Assembly (NCBI RefSeq): GCF_003627965.1 | Contig: NZ_RBWE01000001.1 | Coordinates: forward strand, 186,001 to 250,000 | DNA from: Desulfofundulus salinus | GTDB taxonomy: Bacteria > Bacillota > Desulfotomaculia > Desulfotomaculales > Desulfovirgulaceae | Direction: 5' to 3' | DNA: 64,000 nucleotides | In this document: in pieces, positions 33,954 to 42,300 of the stretch | Layout of the letters: each line of letters opens with the position of its first letter | Position numbering within the stretch: the stretch's first letter is position 1 | Notes under the pieces: model-generated | Told to the model about the DNA's origin: nothing | Seen by the model: the letters and a program-made list of their open reading frames with translations, nothing else | Databases searched by the model: none | Made by a program: the position numbers and the translations under genes

Positions 33954-34601
33954 ATGCGGAAACTGGCTGTATTGTTTGTTACGGCTCTAATGCTCCTGGG
34001 CTTTACTACTTTTGCGTGGGCGGAAACGCAGTATGACCCTAACAGCGGCCCATCTAATTTAGACAATGCGACGCACGGGGTTGATAGAGGTTTCATTGAC
34101 GGTTCTGTGCCCGTCTATGGAGGCGGGGATTCGGGTGGTGTTGCTAAACCCATCACCATCGTTGTGAACGGGAATGAGATCCGGCCCGACGTTGCGCCGT
34201 TCATAAAGGACGGGCGCACCTTCGTGCCCTACCGGTTCATAGCGGAAGCGCTGGGTTGCAGGGTGGACTGGGACGGTAAAAACCAGAAAGTGACCGCCGA
34301 GAAGGACGGCCTGAAGGTGGTCATGTACGTCGGCAGGAAGGCCGCCTACGTCAACGGTATGGAGAAGCAGATGGACGTGGCCCCGCTGGTGAAGTCCGGA
34401 CGCACCTTCGTCCCGGTGAGGTTCATCAGCGAAGGATTGGGGTACAACGTCAGGTGGGAAAGCGAGACCTGGACGGTGGTCATCAGTTCCCGGGACTACG
34501 ACCCCGGCCAGGAGTTCCAGAAAGTCAGCTACAATTATGTGCCCAGCATAGTCACTGACGGCGTGTTCTGGACAGGTGGCTATAACCCCTTCAACCGGTA
34601 G
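33954..34601 (+). CDS. Secreted protein with copper-amine-oxidase N-terminal-like domain (module A)
   Basis: This 215-residue protein has a signal peptide (LAVLFVTALMLLGFTTFAWA) and two tandem halves of the PF07833 domain: VAPFIKDGRTFVPYRFIAEA with ALGCRVDWDGKNQKVTAEKD, then VAPLVKSGRTFVPVRFISEG. Despite its name this domain has no oxidase activity and is widespread in exported proteins of Firmicutes, often linked to the wall or S-layer. A shorter, unassigned tail follows. AAAGGAGAGG precedes ATG 33954. The relative at 38277 stands at the same place in module B. Confidence 0.85.
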   Translation: MRKLAVLFVTALMLLGFTTFAWAETQYDPNSGPSNLDNATHGVDRGFIDGSVPVYGGGDSGGVAKPITIVVNGNEIRPDVAPFIKDGRTFVPYRFIAEALGCRVDWDGKNQKVTAEKDGLKVVMYVGRKAAYVNGMEKQMDVAPLVKSGRTFVPVRFISEGLGYNVRWESETWTVVISSRDYDPGQEFQKVSYNYVPSIVTDGVFWTGGYNPFNR

Positions 34602-34631
34602 CAATTGGGGAATGCCGGAAGAAAGGAACGA

Positions 34632-34660
34632 TCAGGCTTAATCGCCTGACGTTTTTATTT
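34632..34660 (+). terminator. Terminator after the CuAO-N gene
   Basis: TCAGGC/GCCTGA stem followed by CGTTTTTATTTT. Confidence 0.75.
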
Positions 34661-34694
34661 TTTGAAAGAAAAACTTGAGGAGAGCAAAGGGGGA

Positions 34695-36959
34695 ATGCAC
34701 GTGCGCAGGATTCTCGTCGTATTTCTGATTCTGGTGTTTTTGTTTGCTTCGGCGTTTCCGGCGCTCGCGGCGACGACGTCCGGATGGGGTTTGTGGAAGG
34801 ACGTGACCACCTTCGGATTCGACGACTACCACACCAGGGTGGGGGACAATACTAACTTCCCGGTGATGTGGCCCGCCTGGTACGCCTTCCAGAACCCGCC
34901 CGAAACTTCCTACTCCCAGCCGTTGATCCTGGACGGGGACTATTTCGGCAAGGACCGCCCGGTGGTCATCGCGGCAATAGGAAAAGCCCTGTGCGGGTTT
35001 GTTTCCAAACAGGCCAAGCCCGACGGGAAATGGCAGCCCAACCCGCCGGTCTGGTCCCTGCCCCTGAAGGGTGACGGCCCGACCAAGAGCCACCCGACGC
35101 TGGTGGATCTCAACGGCAGGAAGCTGGTATTCATCGGCACCGAGCATGACAGCGCAGTGGGCGGGGCCTGGCTCCAGGTGTTCGACGTTACGGACTTCGA
35201 CCACCCGAAGGAAGTGTTCCGCGACTGGTCGAAACTGATTCACGACGTGGTCTCTGCCCCGGTGGTATACAACTGGTGTGGCCACCTGGTCGTAATCACT
35301 ACCGCTGGCGATACAGGCCGGATAGTGCTCTGGTTAGGCCTGGATAAATTAAAAGACGATGGGGTAGTCAGTACGGGAGAAATAACCACGGGTTATCTTG
35401 CGCTTCCCGGCCGCACATCGTCCACGCCGAGCATCGTGAAGCTCGCCGACGGGTCCGACGGTTTAGCCGTGGGCGTGGATCAGGGGCTATACAGCGGCAA
35501 GCTGGCAATCTACAAATTTAACGATATCCTGAGTGAGAACAACGGAAAAGTGCATTTAAAGGGCAAAGACCCATTCAGAACAATCGACCTCCCCTCCGGC
35601 CTGGTGGCCAGCTTCTCGGTCAGCGGGGACCGCACGAAGCTGTACTTCGGGGACTGCCGGAGCCGGGTGTACTGCTACGACACGCGGGCGCTGAAAGGCG
35701 TGTGGGTGAACACCGCTGTCGCCGGCACCTTCTCCAACCGCTCCCCGGCCCTGCTCCCGGGTACGGTCTTCTTCCCGGCAGTGGGCGGCACCAGCTCGGG
35801 TGACGTAAACTCCGAAGGCAGGGTGATCGCCGTCGACCGCAACACCGGGAAGACGATGTGGGTTGCGAATTTCGACTCCCGGGCTCAAACGGCCCCGGCG
35901 GTCTGGGCGGTCAACGGATACGGCAGCATTGTCCTTGAAGGTACGCGCGGCATTCCCGGCAAATCCTCCCCGGCGATGGCCTTGCTGGACGCGGGCACCG
36001 GTGAGAAATACGGGTACATCAACCTGCCCGTGTCCAGCAGCGGCGGGTCCTACGCCGCCGGTGTTTCCGGCGAGATCTCCGTAGCCCACGACCACCTGGT
36101 GGTCACGACAAACGAGGGCATATACGCCTGGAGCGCCATCCCCATCGACCTGGAGGCTGTTTCCATCGACTCCGGCGTGCCCAAGGGCCAGAAGGCTAAA
36201 GTGGGGCAAAAATACACCGCCACCGTGGTCTTCAAGTACAAACAGGACCCCGGTATTGAGTGGCCATTGGACAAAATACCCGTGGCGGCGTTCCACGTAA
36301 TCGGCGACGCAATCAATAAAGCGAGTTTAAAGGACGAAACGGGCGCACCGCTGCAGGTTTACGAGGGCAACAAGCAGCAGGTTATCTCTCTCAACAAGCA
36401 GGGTGACACGGTGACGGTCAAGTTCGACTGGACGGCCCAGCCGGGCTCGAAGAAGCTGGTCGCCGCCTTGAACACGTTCTACCCGGACATCATGAACCCG
36501 AAGCTGGTGCGGTACTATCCCGAACTGACCGAGAAGAACAACCTGGTGTCCGTCAATATCGAGGTTGAGGGCCTCCACGACGTCAAGGCCACCCTCCTGC
36601 CCGCCAAGACGGTCTGGAAGACGATTCCCGGGAGGGACGTGAAAATAATCGTAACCGGCAGGGCGACCAGGAAGGACAACAACGGCAGCGAAATACCGGT
36701 GAGGTTCACGGTGAGCGGTCCGGGCGGGCCTGTAACGAAGACGGTGCGGCTCGGGCCGGGGGACAGCGAGAGGACGATTTACACCTTCACCACGTCCACC
36801 CCGGGGACGTACAGGTTCCGCGCGGAAGCGTGGCCGGCCGACAGCTCCTGGGAGGACGCCTACCCGCCGGACAACGTGGCTGAAACCACGGTTAGGGTGG
36901 AGGTGGTACAGCTGCCGCCGAAAGACAGTAAGATCCATGCTGAGTTGATTGGGGATTAG
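34695..36959 (+). CDS. Large secreted beta-propeller protein (PQQ-like) with C-terminal Ig-like domains
   Basis: The product (754 aa from ATG 34695) has a signal peptide (ILVVFLILVFLFASAFPALA). A large region of about 40-500 shows repeating blades such as IAAIGKALCGFVSKQAKPDG, LVFIGTEHDSAVGGAWLQVF and GRVIAVDRNTGKTMWVANFD, typical of PQQ/quinoprotein-like propellers. The last 250 residues hold CARDB/Ig-like domains (VSVNIEVEGLHDVKATLLPA; TPGTYRFRAEAWPA). No sortase motif or membrane anchor was seen. It may be a surface scaffold or binding protein. The start is between ATG 34695 and GTG 34701; GGGGGA precedes both. Confidence 0.75.
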   Translation: MHVRRILVVFLILVFLFASAFPALAATTSGWGLWKDVTTFGFDDYHTRVGDNTNFPVMWPAWYAFQNPPETSYSQPLILDGDYFGKDRPVVIAAIGKALCGFVSKQAKPDGKWQPNPPVWSLPLKGDGPTKSHPTLVDLNGRKLVFIGTEHDSAVGGAWLQVFDVTDFDHPKEVFRDWSKLIHDVVSAPVVYNWCGHLVVITTAGDTGRIVLWLGLDKLKDDGVVSTGEITTGYLALPGRTSSTPSIVKLADGSDGLAVGVDQGLYSGKLAIYKFNDILSENNGKVHLKGKDPFRTIDLPSGLVASFSVSGDRTKLYFGDCRSRVYCYDTRALKGVWVNTAVAGTFSNRSPALLPGTVFFPAVGGTSSGDVNSEGRVIAVDRNTGKTMWVANFDSRAQTAPAVWAVNGYGSIVLEGTRGIPGKSSPAMALLDAGTGEKYGYINLPVSSSGGSYAAGVSGEISVAHDHLVVTTNEGIYAWSAIPIDLEAVSIDSGVPKGQKAKVGQKYTATVVFKYKQDPGIEWPLDKIPVAAFHVIGDAINKASLKDETGAPLQVYEGNKQQVISLNKQGDTVTVKFDWTAQPGSKKLVAALNTFYPDIMNPKLVRYYPELTEKNNLVSVNIEVEGLHDVKATLLPAKTVWKTIPGRDVKIIVTGRATRKDNNGSEIPVRFTVSGPGGPVTKTVRLGPGDSERTIYTFTTSTPGTYRFRAEAWPADSSWEDAYPPDNVAETTVRVEVVQLPPKDSKIHAELIGD

Positions 36960-36978
36960 GAACGAAGGGGGAACGGCG

Positions 36979-37008
36979 GGGCCGGGGGTGACCCGGCCCT
37001 ATCGTTTT
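36979..37008 (+). terminator. Terminator after the propeller gene
   Basis: GGGCCGG pairs with CCGGCCC, then TATCGTTTTT. Confidence 0.72.
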
Positions 37009-37089
37009 TCAGGAGAGTTTCCGTCTGTTGCTGAGTTCCTACCTGTATTGGTACCATTTTGCGAAAAGAAGGAGGTGACGGTAAACAAG

Positions 37090-37464
37090 ATGACGTTTAA
37101 AGTTCTCGCTATTTACTTTAAAAAGAAAATCGTCGAGCTGAAAAAAGGCCGTCCGCGTCTCTATTTTGATATCTTGCATGGAGAATGCATAATCCTGCCT
37201 GACGTTGCAATCTGGACCGGTTACGGTTTGTATCTGGCGGCTGTGCTTCTTGCGGCATGGCAGGACGGGTGGGAGCCGGCTTTTGTTGTTAGAGCACTAA
37301 CGGTGGGCGGATGGTTGCTGGTTTCCCATCTTGCCGTTGTTGTCTTTTACCTTGCTTACCTGGTATGGAAGGATTTAGTACGAGAGCGTCGAAACGAATG
37401 GGTAGACCTGTCGTGGAGCGAGATCCGGCGAGGTGAAATTGATTTTGAGAGGTGGTGCCGTTAG
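37090..37464 (+). CDS. Small membrane protein of repeat module B
   Basis: The product (124 aa from ATG 37090) has two hydrophobic helices (AIWTGYGLYLAAVLLAAW and GGWLLVSHLAVVVFYLAYLV) between basic and acidic ends. It is the positional equivalent of the gene at 32619: a small two-helix protein overlapping a membrane protein with an Sm-like tail. AAGGAGGTGA lies 14 bases upstream of the ATG, longer than ideal. The longer frame from 36949 overlaps the previous gene and a terminator, so was not used. Confidence 0.58.
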   Translation: MTFKVLAIYFKKKIVELKKGRPRLYFDILHGECIILPDVAIWTGYGLYLAAVLLAAWQDGWEPAFVVRALTVGGWLLVSHLAVVVFYLAYLVWKDLVRERRNEWVDLSWSEIRRGEIDFERWCR

Positions 37465-38276
37465 TGGCCGGGCTGACTCTTGCAGTGCTTTTGTTTTTGT
37501 TGATGGTATATGTTCCGGGTAATGTAGCACTGGGCATAGCCGGGCGGCGACGGGCGGAGCGATCCATGTCGGATGCTTTGATTATCGGTTCCGGTGTGTT
37601 CGTAATAGTTTTCGGGACCATGGGAGCGCTGCAGATCACCGGTCGTTCCGGCATTTTCGAGCGCTTCGTGAATACAATCATGGCCGCCAGCGGGGTCGTG
37701 CAGGCGAAGCCGAGCCCCGAGGCCATGTTAATAATGTTTTCGTTCGAGTATATGGTGGCGTTTATTTTAGGATTGATAGAGTTGTTCAGGGTGAGCGGCA
37801 GGCCGTGGGACCAACGCGGGGCAGTAATAAAGGTAAAACCGGGTGATTCGCTGTTGGAAACGCTGATTGCATACCGCAAGGCCGGATTGCGGCCGAACGT
37901 GGTTATTCATCTGAAAGAGGGTCACAAGGTGGAGGGAGAATGCCTCCGTTACAACTGGAATGGGAAAACAGCGTTTCTGATCGGGGACGCGGATAACCCG
38001 GAAAAACAGATATGGGTCGGTCTAGACGAGGTTATTAAAATCGAATTTGTAAATCTTGATTTCCTTGAGATTGTGGAAAGAGATAAAGAAAAGTCCCTGG
38101 AGTTATTGCAAAAAATAGAAGCTCACAGAAAGGTGTTCAACTGGATATCCCCTGGTTACGGGGATGAAGTGTATGAAGGGAAAATTAAGGCGATTAAAAA
38201 CACCCTTTCGTTGAATGATTCAACGGTCCCCGGAGCTGTTGAACCAAGAAAAACTATCAATAGCAAAGGAGCGTGA
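37452..38276 (+). CDS. Membrane protein with Sm-like C-terminal domain (module B)
   Basis: This 274-residue protein has three membrane helices (LTLAVLLFLLMVYVPGNVAL, ALIIGSGVFVIVFGTMGALQ and FSFEYMVAFILGLIELFR). A beta domain with VVIHLKEGHKVEGECLRYNW and IWVGLDEVIKIEFV parallels the module A protein at 33031. A charged helical tail rich in Glu/Lys follows. GTG 37452 overlaps the small gene by 13 bases. The function is unknown; repeated pairing with exported CuAO-N proteins suggests a role in their export or anchoring. Confidence 0.6.
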   Translation: MVPLVAGLTLAVLLFLLMVYVPGNVALGIAGRRRAERSMSDALIIGSGVFVIVFGTMGALQITGRSGIFERFVNTIMAASGVVQAKPSPEAMLIMFSFEYMVAFILGLIELFRVSGRPWDQRGAVIKVKPGDSLLETLIAYRKAGLRPNVVIHLKEGHKVEGECLRYNWNGKTAFLIGDADNPEKQIWVGLDEVIKIEFVNLDFLEIVERDKEKSLELLQKIEAHRKVFNWISPGYGDEVYEGKIKAIKNTLSLNDSTVPGAVEPRKTINSKGA

Positions 38277-39230
38277 ATGCTAATGCGTAAACTGACCATT
38301 CTACTAACCGGCCTTCTCCTGGCCCTGTCGATTTCCACTGCCCCTGCCGTAGCCCAGGAAGGAGCAGGAGTGCAGGGAGACGGAAACCCTGCAAAGTCTG
38401 CTGTATTTGCAGTGGGAATCAAGGAATACTTTTTGGGGAATTCACCGGTAGGGGTTAAGATAGACGCCGCCCCGTTCGTGGCAAGCGGCAGGACTTACGT
38501 ACCCTTGCGTTATCTGGCCAATGCCCTGGGGGTGGAAGACAGGTACATAACCTGGGACGCAAAGTCCGGTCTGATCACGCTGAGTCAGCCGGGGCATCCC
38601 GCGATTGAGTTGAGTATTGGCAGCAAGCGAATAAAAACCGGCGGCCAGGCTGGGCAGATGGACGTGGCCCCGCTGGTACGCAACGGGCGGACGTACCTGC
38701 CCGCCCGCTGGGTGGCCGAGGCCCTGGGTTACCAGGTCGAGTGGGACCGGTCCAGGAACTGGGTCGTATGCTGGCCCAGGGGTGAGTCCAAGCCGGACGT
38801 GAACCGGATAAGCCAGAGCCTTCGCGGCTGGAAGTGGACGGAAGTGGGCTACAAGCTGCCGGACCCGCAGGGAGAGTTGATTGATAGGGAAGAATCCAGA
38901 GGGCTCATGGACCAAGCTTACAGGACTAGAGCAGGTTTGACAATGGCGTTTTACTATAAACTGGGTTATATTGACAATAGAGAGTTGGCATTATATATCT
39001 CTCTACCGGACGACCCCTATAACCCGGGAACCCTGGAGGCTTTCGACCAGGCCGAAGCGATCCTGGCGAGCAAATTCGGAACCCGATTCGCGAGCGAGGT
39101 TATGAGTTGTGCGCGCCAGCATAAGAGCTGGAGGGACAGCACGCCTGCAACATTTTTTATGGCGCCCAATGGGCAGAAAGTCAGGGTACATGGAAGCGAT
39201 TCGATTGAAATCATGATCTATAAAAGTTAG
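38277..39230 (+). CDS. Secreted CuAO-N domain protein (module B)
   Basis: The 317-residue product has a signal peptide (LTILLTGLLLALSISTAPAV) and a PF07833 repeat pair: DAAPFVASGRTYVPLRYLAN with LGVEDRYITWDAKSGLITLS, then VAPLVRNGRTYLPARWVAEA with LGYQVEWDRSRNWVVCWPRG. The C-terminal 130 residues have no recognised domain. AAAGGAG precedes ATG 38277 (ATG 38283 is the alternative). It is the module B counterpart of 33954 and lies between a membrane pair and a giant surface protein. Confidence 0.84.
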   Translation: MLMRKLTILLTGLLLALSISTAPAVAQEGAGVQGDGNPAKSAVFAVGIKEYFLGNSPVGVKIDAAPFVASGRTYVPLRYLANALGVEDRYITWDAKSGLITLSQPGHPAIELSIGSKRIKTGGQAGQMDVAPLVRNGRTYLPARWVAEALGYQVEWDRSRNWVVCWPRGESKPDVNRISQSLRGWKWTEVGYKLPDPQGELIDREESRGLMDQAYRTRAGLTMAFYYKLGYIDNRELALYISLPDDPYNPGTLEAFDQAEAILASKFGTRFASEVMSCARQHKSWRDSTPATFFMAPNGQKVRVHGSDSIEIMIYKS

Positions 39231-39241
39231 AGATGTAGAGT

Positions 39242-39270
39242 GCCGCCTGGAAGGCGGCTTTATCTTTTTT
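39242..39270 (+). terminator. Terminator after the module B CuAO-N gene
   Basis: GCCGCC/GGCGGC stem followed by TTTATCTTTTTT. Confidence 0.75.
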
Positions 39271-39300
39271 GGGGGGAAACAACTGAAAGGGGGTGGTTAG

Positions 39301-39354
39301 GTGAAGAAGTTTTTCACCCCCCGTACAAAAGGGAGGGAGAAAGAGGTGAGATGA
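39301..39354 (+). CDS. Possible 17-residue leader peptide
   Basis: GTG 39301 follows AAAGGGGGTGG and encodes a short basic peptide (MKKFFTPRTKGREKEVR). Its TGA is followed directly by the ATG of the 1602-residue surface protein, so ribosomes could be passed on. Could be chance; no family can be assigned. Confidence 0.3.
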   Translation: MKKFFTPRTKGREKEVR

Positions 39355-42300
39355 ATGCGTCTCGTTAAACGCTATGTGTCCCTGGCCATGATCCTAGTCA
39401 TGCTTGTGACAATCTTTCTACCCCTGGTCCCTGTAGCCTGGGCCTACGTGGACGATGACAAGAGCGACCTGCCTATAGGAAGTGGTAAGGGAGCCTATAT
39501 CACAAAAGGAGACAATGCTAAGTACGTCCAATCCGGCAACTATAATTACATAAAACTTGCTGACATCTACTCCAGGAGCGGTACTACTCTTGGCAAGGGG
39601 ATGTACTTCGAGAAGGCTGGCTCCCCTTTGGCAGAAGGCTACGTAATGCTCAAATGGTCGCTCATATCCGACTGGGCGGAAGAACTGAACGGCAACCCGG
39701 ATTTCGTCAACTCTCACCTGTGGGGCCTGGGGAACATTATCACCGCCGAGGGGTACACCGCCAAGAGGATTCACATCCGCGACCTGGCGGACCTCTGCGG
39801 TACGAGTGACGTCAGCTGGGACAAGTCCCAGTACAAGGTGATCATCGGGATCACCCAGAACCCTACGGCCTTCATTGGCGGGCCGACGCAGGCCCGGCAG
39901 GGCGACACGGTAAGCATACCGATCAGGGGGACGTCCTACGTCACGTCTTCCGACTGGAGGAACAAGATATCCTACGAATTTTACGCGGACAGCCAGAAGC
40001 TGAAAAGCAACAGCCTGAACTCCAGCAGTTTCAGCGATTCAGTCAGCTACCAGGTGACCAAGTCCCCCGGGAGTACCATTACACTGCGTTTAAAGGTGAC
40101 CGACGGGGTTGGACGGAGCACGGAAATAACCAGGACCCTGCAGGTGGTAACGGACCCGGTGCCGCCTCCGCCTGATCCGCTGGACCCGCCGGATCCGCCG
40201 GATCCACCGCCGCCGCCACCACCTCCGCCTCCGCCGGACATGGAGCCCGTGGCGGACTTCACGGTCTCCAACCCAAACCCGGAGGAGAACGAGAGCGTCA
40301 CCCTGCGGGACGCTTCCGAGCACCCCGGGGAGGAGTACGGCGAGCGCATCGTTTCGTGGACGTGGGTCATCGAGGGCGTTGGCACCAAGACGGGTAAAAC
40401 GGTGAGCGTGAGCTGGCCCGTGGCCGGGACGTACAAAATCACCCTTACCGTCACCGACCAGGACGGCGACAGCGACAGCAAGACCAAGTCGGTGGTGGTG
40501 GCCGCAGCGCCGCCGGTTGCCAACATATCGGTTAGTCCCACGCGCATACTGGCGGGCCGGGAGGTGACCATCAGCGGTGACGGGAGTACGGCCGGCGGAG
40601 GCCGGACGATCTTGCTCGATCAGAACGAGTGGCAGATTATCAGGCCTAACGGTTCGTTGAAGTGGTCGGGAGTGCAGCGGTACCCGGCTAACCCGCCGCC
40701 GCCCAATCAGATGTTCGACTCACCTGGCACCTGGAAGGTGAGGCTGCGGGTGACGGACTCCGGCGGCAACAAGTCGGAGTGGGCAGAGGAAATCGTGGAG
40801 GTTTTGTCCGACCAGCCGCCGGTGGCGGACTTCTGGGTATCAATCGGCGCGGTGCGCAATACGGTGGATAATTTCAGCCTCACCGTTTATGATCAGTCGC
40901 AATTGCCCGTGCCGGACGCCTTTGAAGACCGTATCTTCCGTCGGACCTGGACCCTGATTTACGATAAGAACAATAATGGGGTTTTCGGGGATAGCGCGGA
41001 TGAAATCATTTCGGCCGCCGATACCAATAAGAGTGCCCGCATCCTCCAGAGCTCCAACAACGATCCCAATCCCAAGCTGGTCTTTTACCAGACAGGCCGG
41101 TACAAATTGACTCTTAAGATCCAGGAGGAATGGTACGGTTGGGGCAAATGGAACCCCGGCCTCCAGGCGGATACCAGCTCCAAACCCAATAATGAATGCG
41201 TGATAACCGTCCAAAACCTGCCGCCATACGTGAGCATTGGCACCAGTCGTCCCGAGCCTAAAGCAGACATCCTTTTTGTTTTGGGGCAAATCGATAACAA
41301 GAGGGATTACCTCAATGCCTTTAACGCCAACCTGCCCGGCTTCTTGGGGAAGCTGGCGGAATACGGCATTGACGCCAGAGCCTATCAAAACGATGCCATG
41401 AGTACGGGCAGTGTCACCCGGGTAGATCAATCAGATTACTATATTTACCTTATAGGCGACCCGACTGCTCCCATTTATAAGGTATACGTCCAGCGCAACG
41501 GCGGCGGCTTCCATGTGGAGCGGCGAGATCAAAGTGGTAATTACGTACTGGCCTTAAAGACGGTTTCCTACGGAGGCAACGACATCGACCTCCACGCCGA
41601 CGGCCATGGTTATGGCTACGGCGTCACCGTGGATAACAACGGGCAAATTGTAACCAATTTCAGGTGTGGCCACGATGATTCTTACCGTACCATCTGGGTG
41701 GACGCCAATGGGGTCATTCACGTAAGGTACTACGTTGCATGGGATCAGGGTTATAACTCCACCCAGATATGGGACTTCTATGACGGCAAAGTAGAACTGG
41801 TCAAAACCAACACCGACGGGAGAACTCCCTATCGCACCTTAACCCAAGAAGATGCAGATACGATAAGGGTTTACGGCAGCCATTCCGGTACCTGGGAACT
41901 AACCTATACGCTGAACTACCCTCCTACGCTGGGCAAGTTGCAGGAGGTTTCCCAGGGAACGCCCTGGCGGTCTGGTGTCACCCGATTCCTGGTCTTGATG
42001 AACAATGCTACATTCCAGGATTATAGCCAGAAGGCACAATTTGTAAGTTATATGAAGAATAACAGCATAGGGTTAATAGCTGAAGCAGGTGCCGCAAACT
42101 ACAGCCAATGCAACCAGCTGGTCAGTGAAATCGGCAGGGATATAGTCTTTACTATAAACGATGCAGCTTCCGATCTTAACGAGATAGCCAACTACATTAT
42201 CGACTTGCTGGGTCAAAGAGATATGCTGGCCAACGTGGTTCTGGTGAATCAAAAGTTTATTACCACGTCAACAGAAAACGACCGGGAATCAGATGCCATA

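Noticed and set aside
40165-40240. Short tandem CCGCCGGAT-like repeats as a possible CRISPR or VNTR
   Set aside because: They encode a PPDPP linker in frame and have no spacer structure.
40090-40571. Minus-strand frames rich in Gly/Ser or Arg opposite the giant PKD gene
   Set aside because: They are the reverse of the Pro/Asp linker and PKD coding; the low-complexity run comes from the proline codons.
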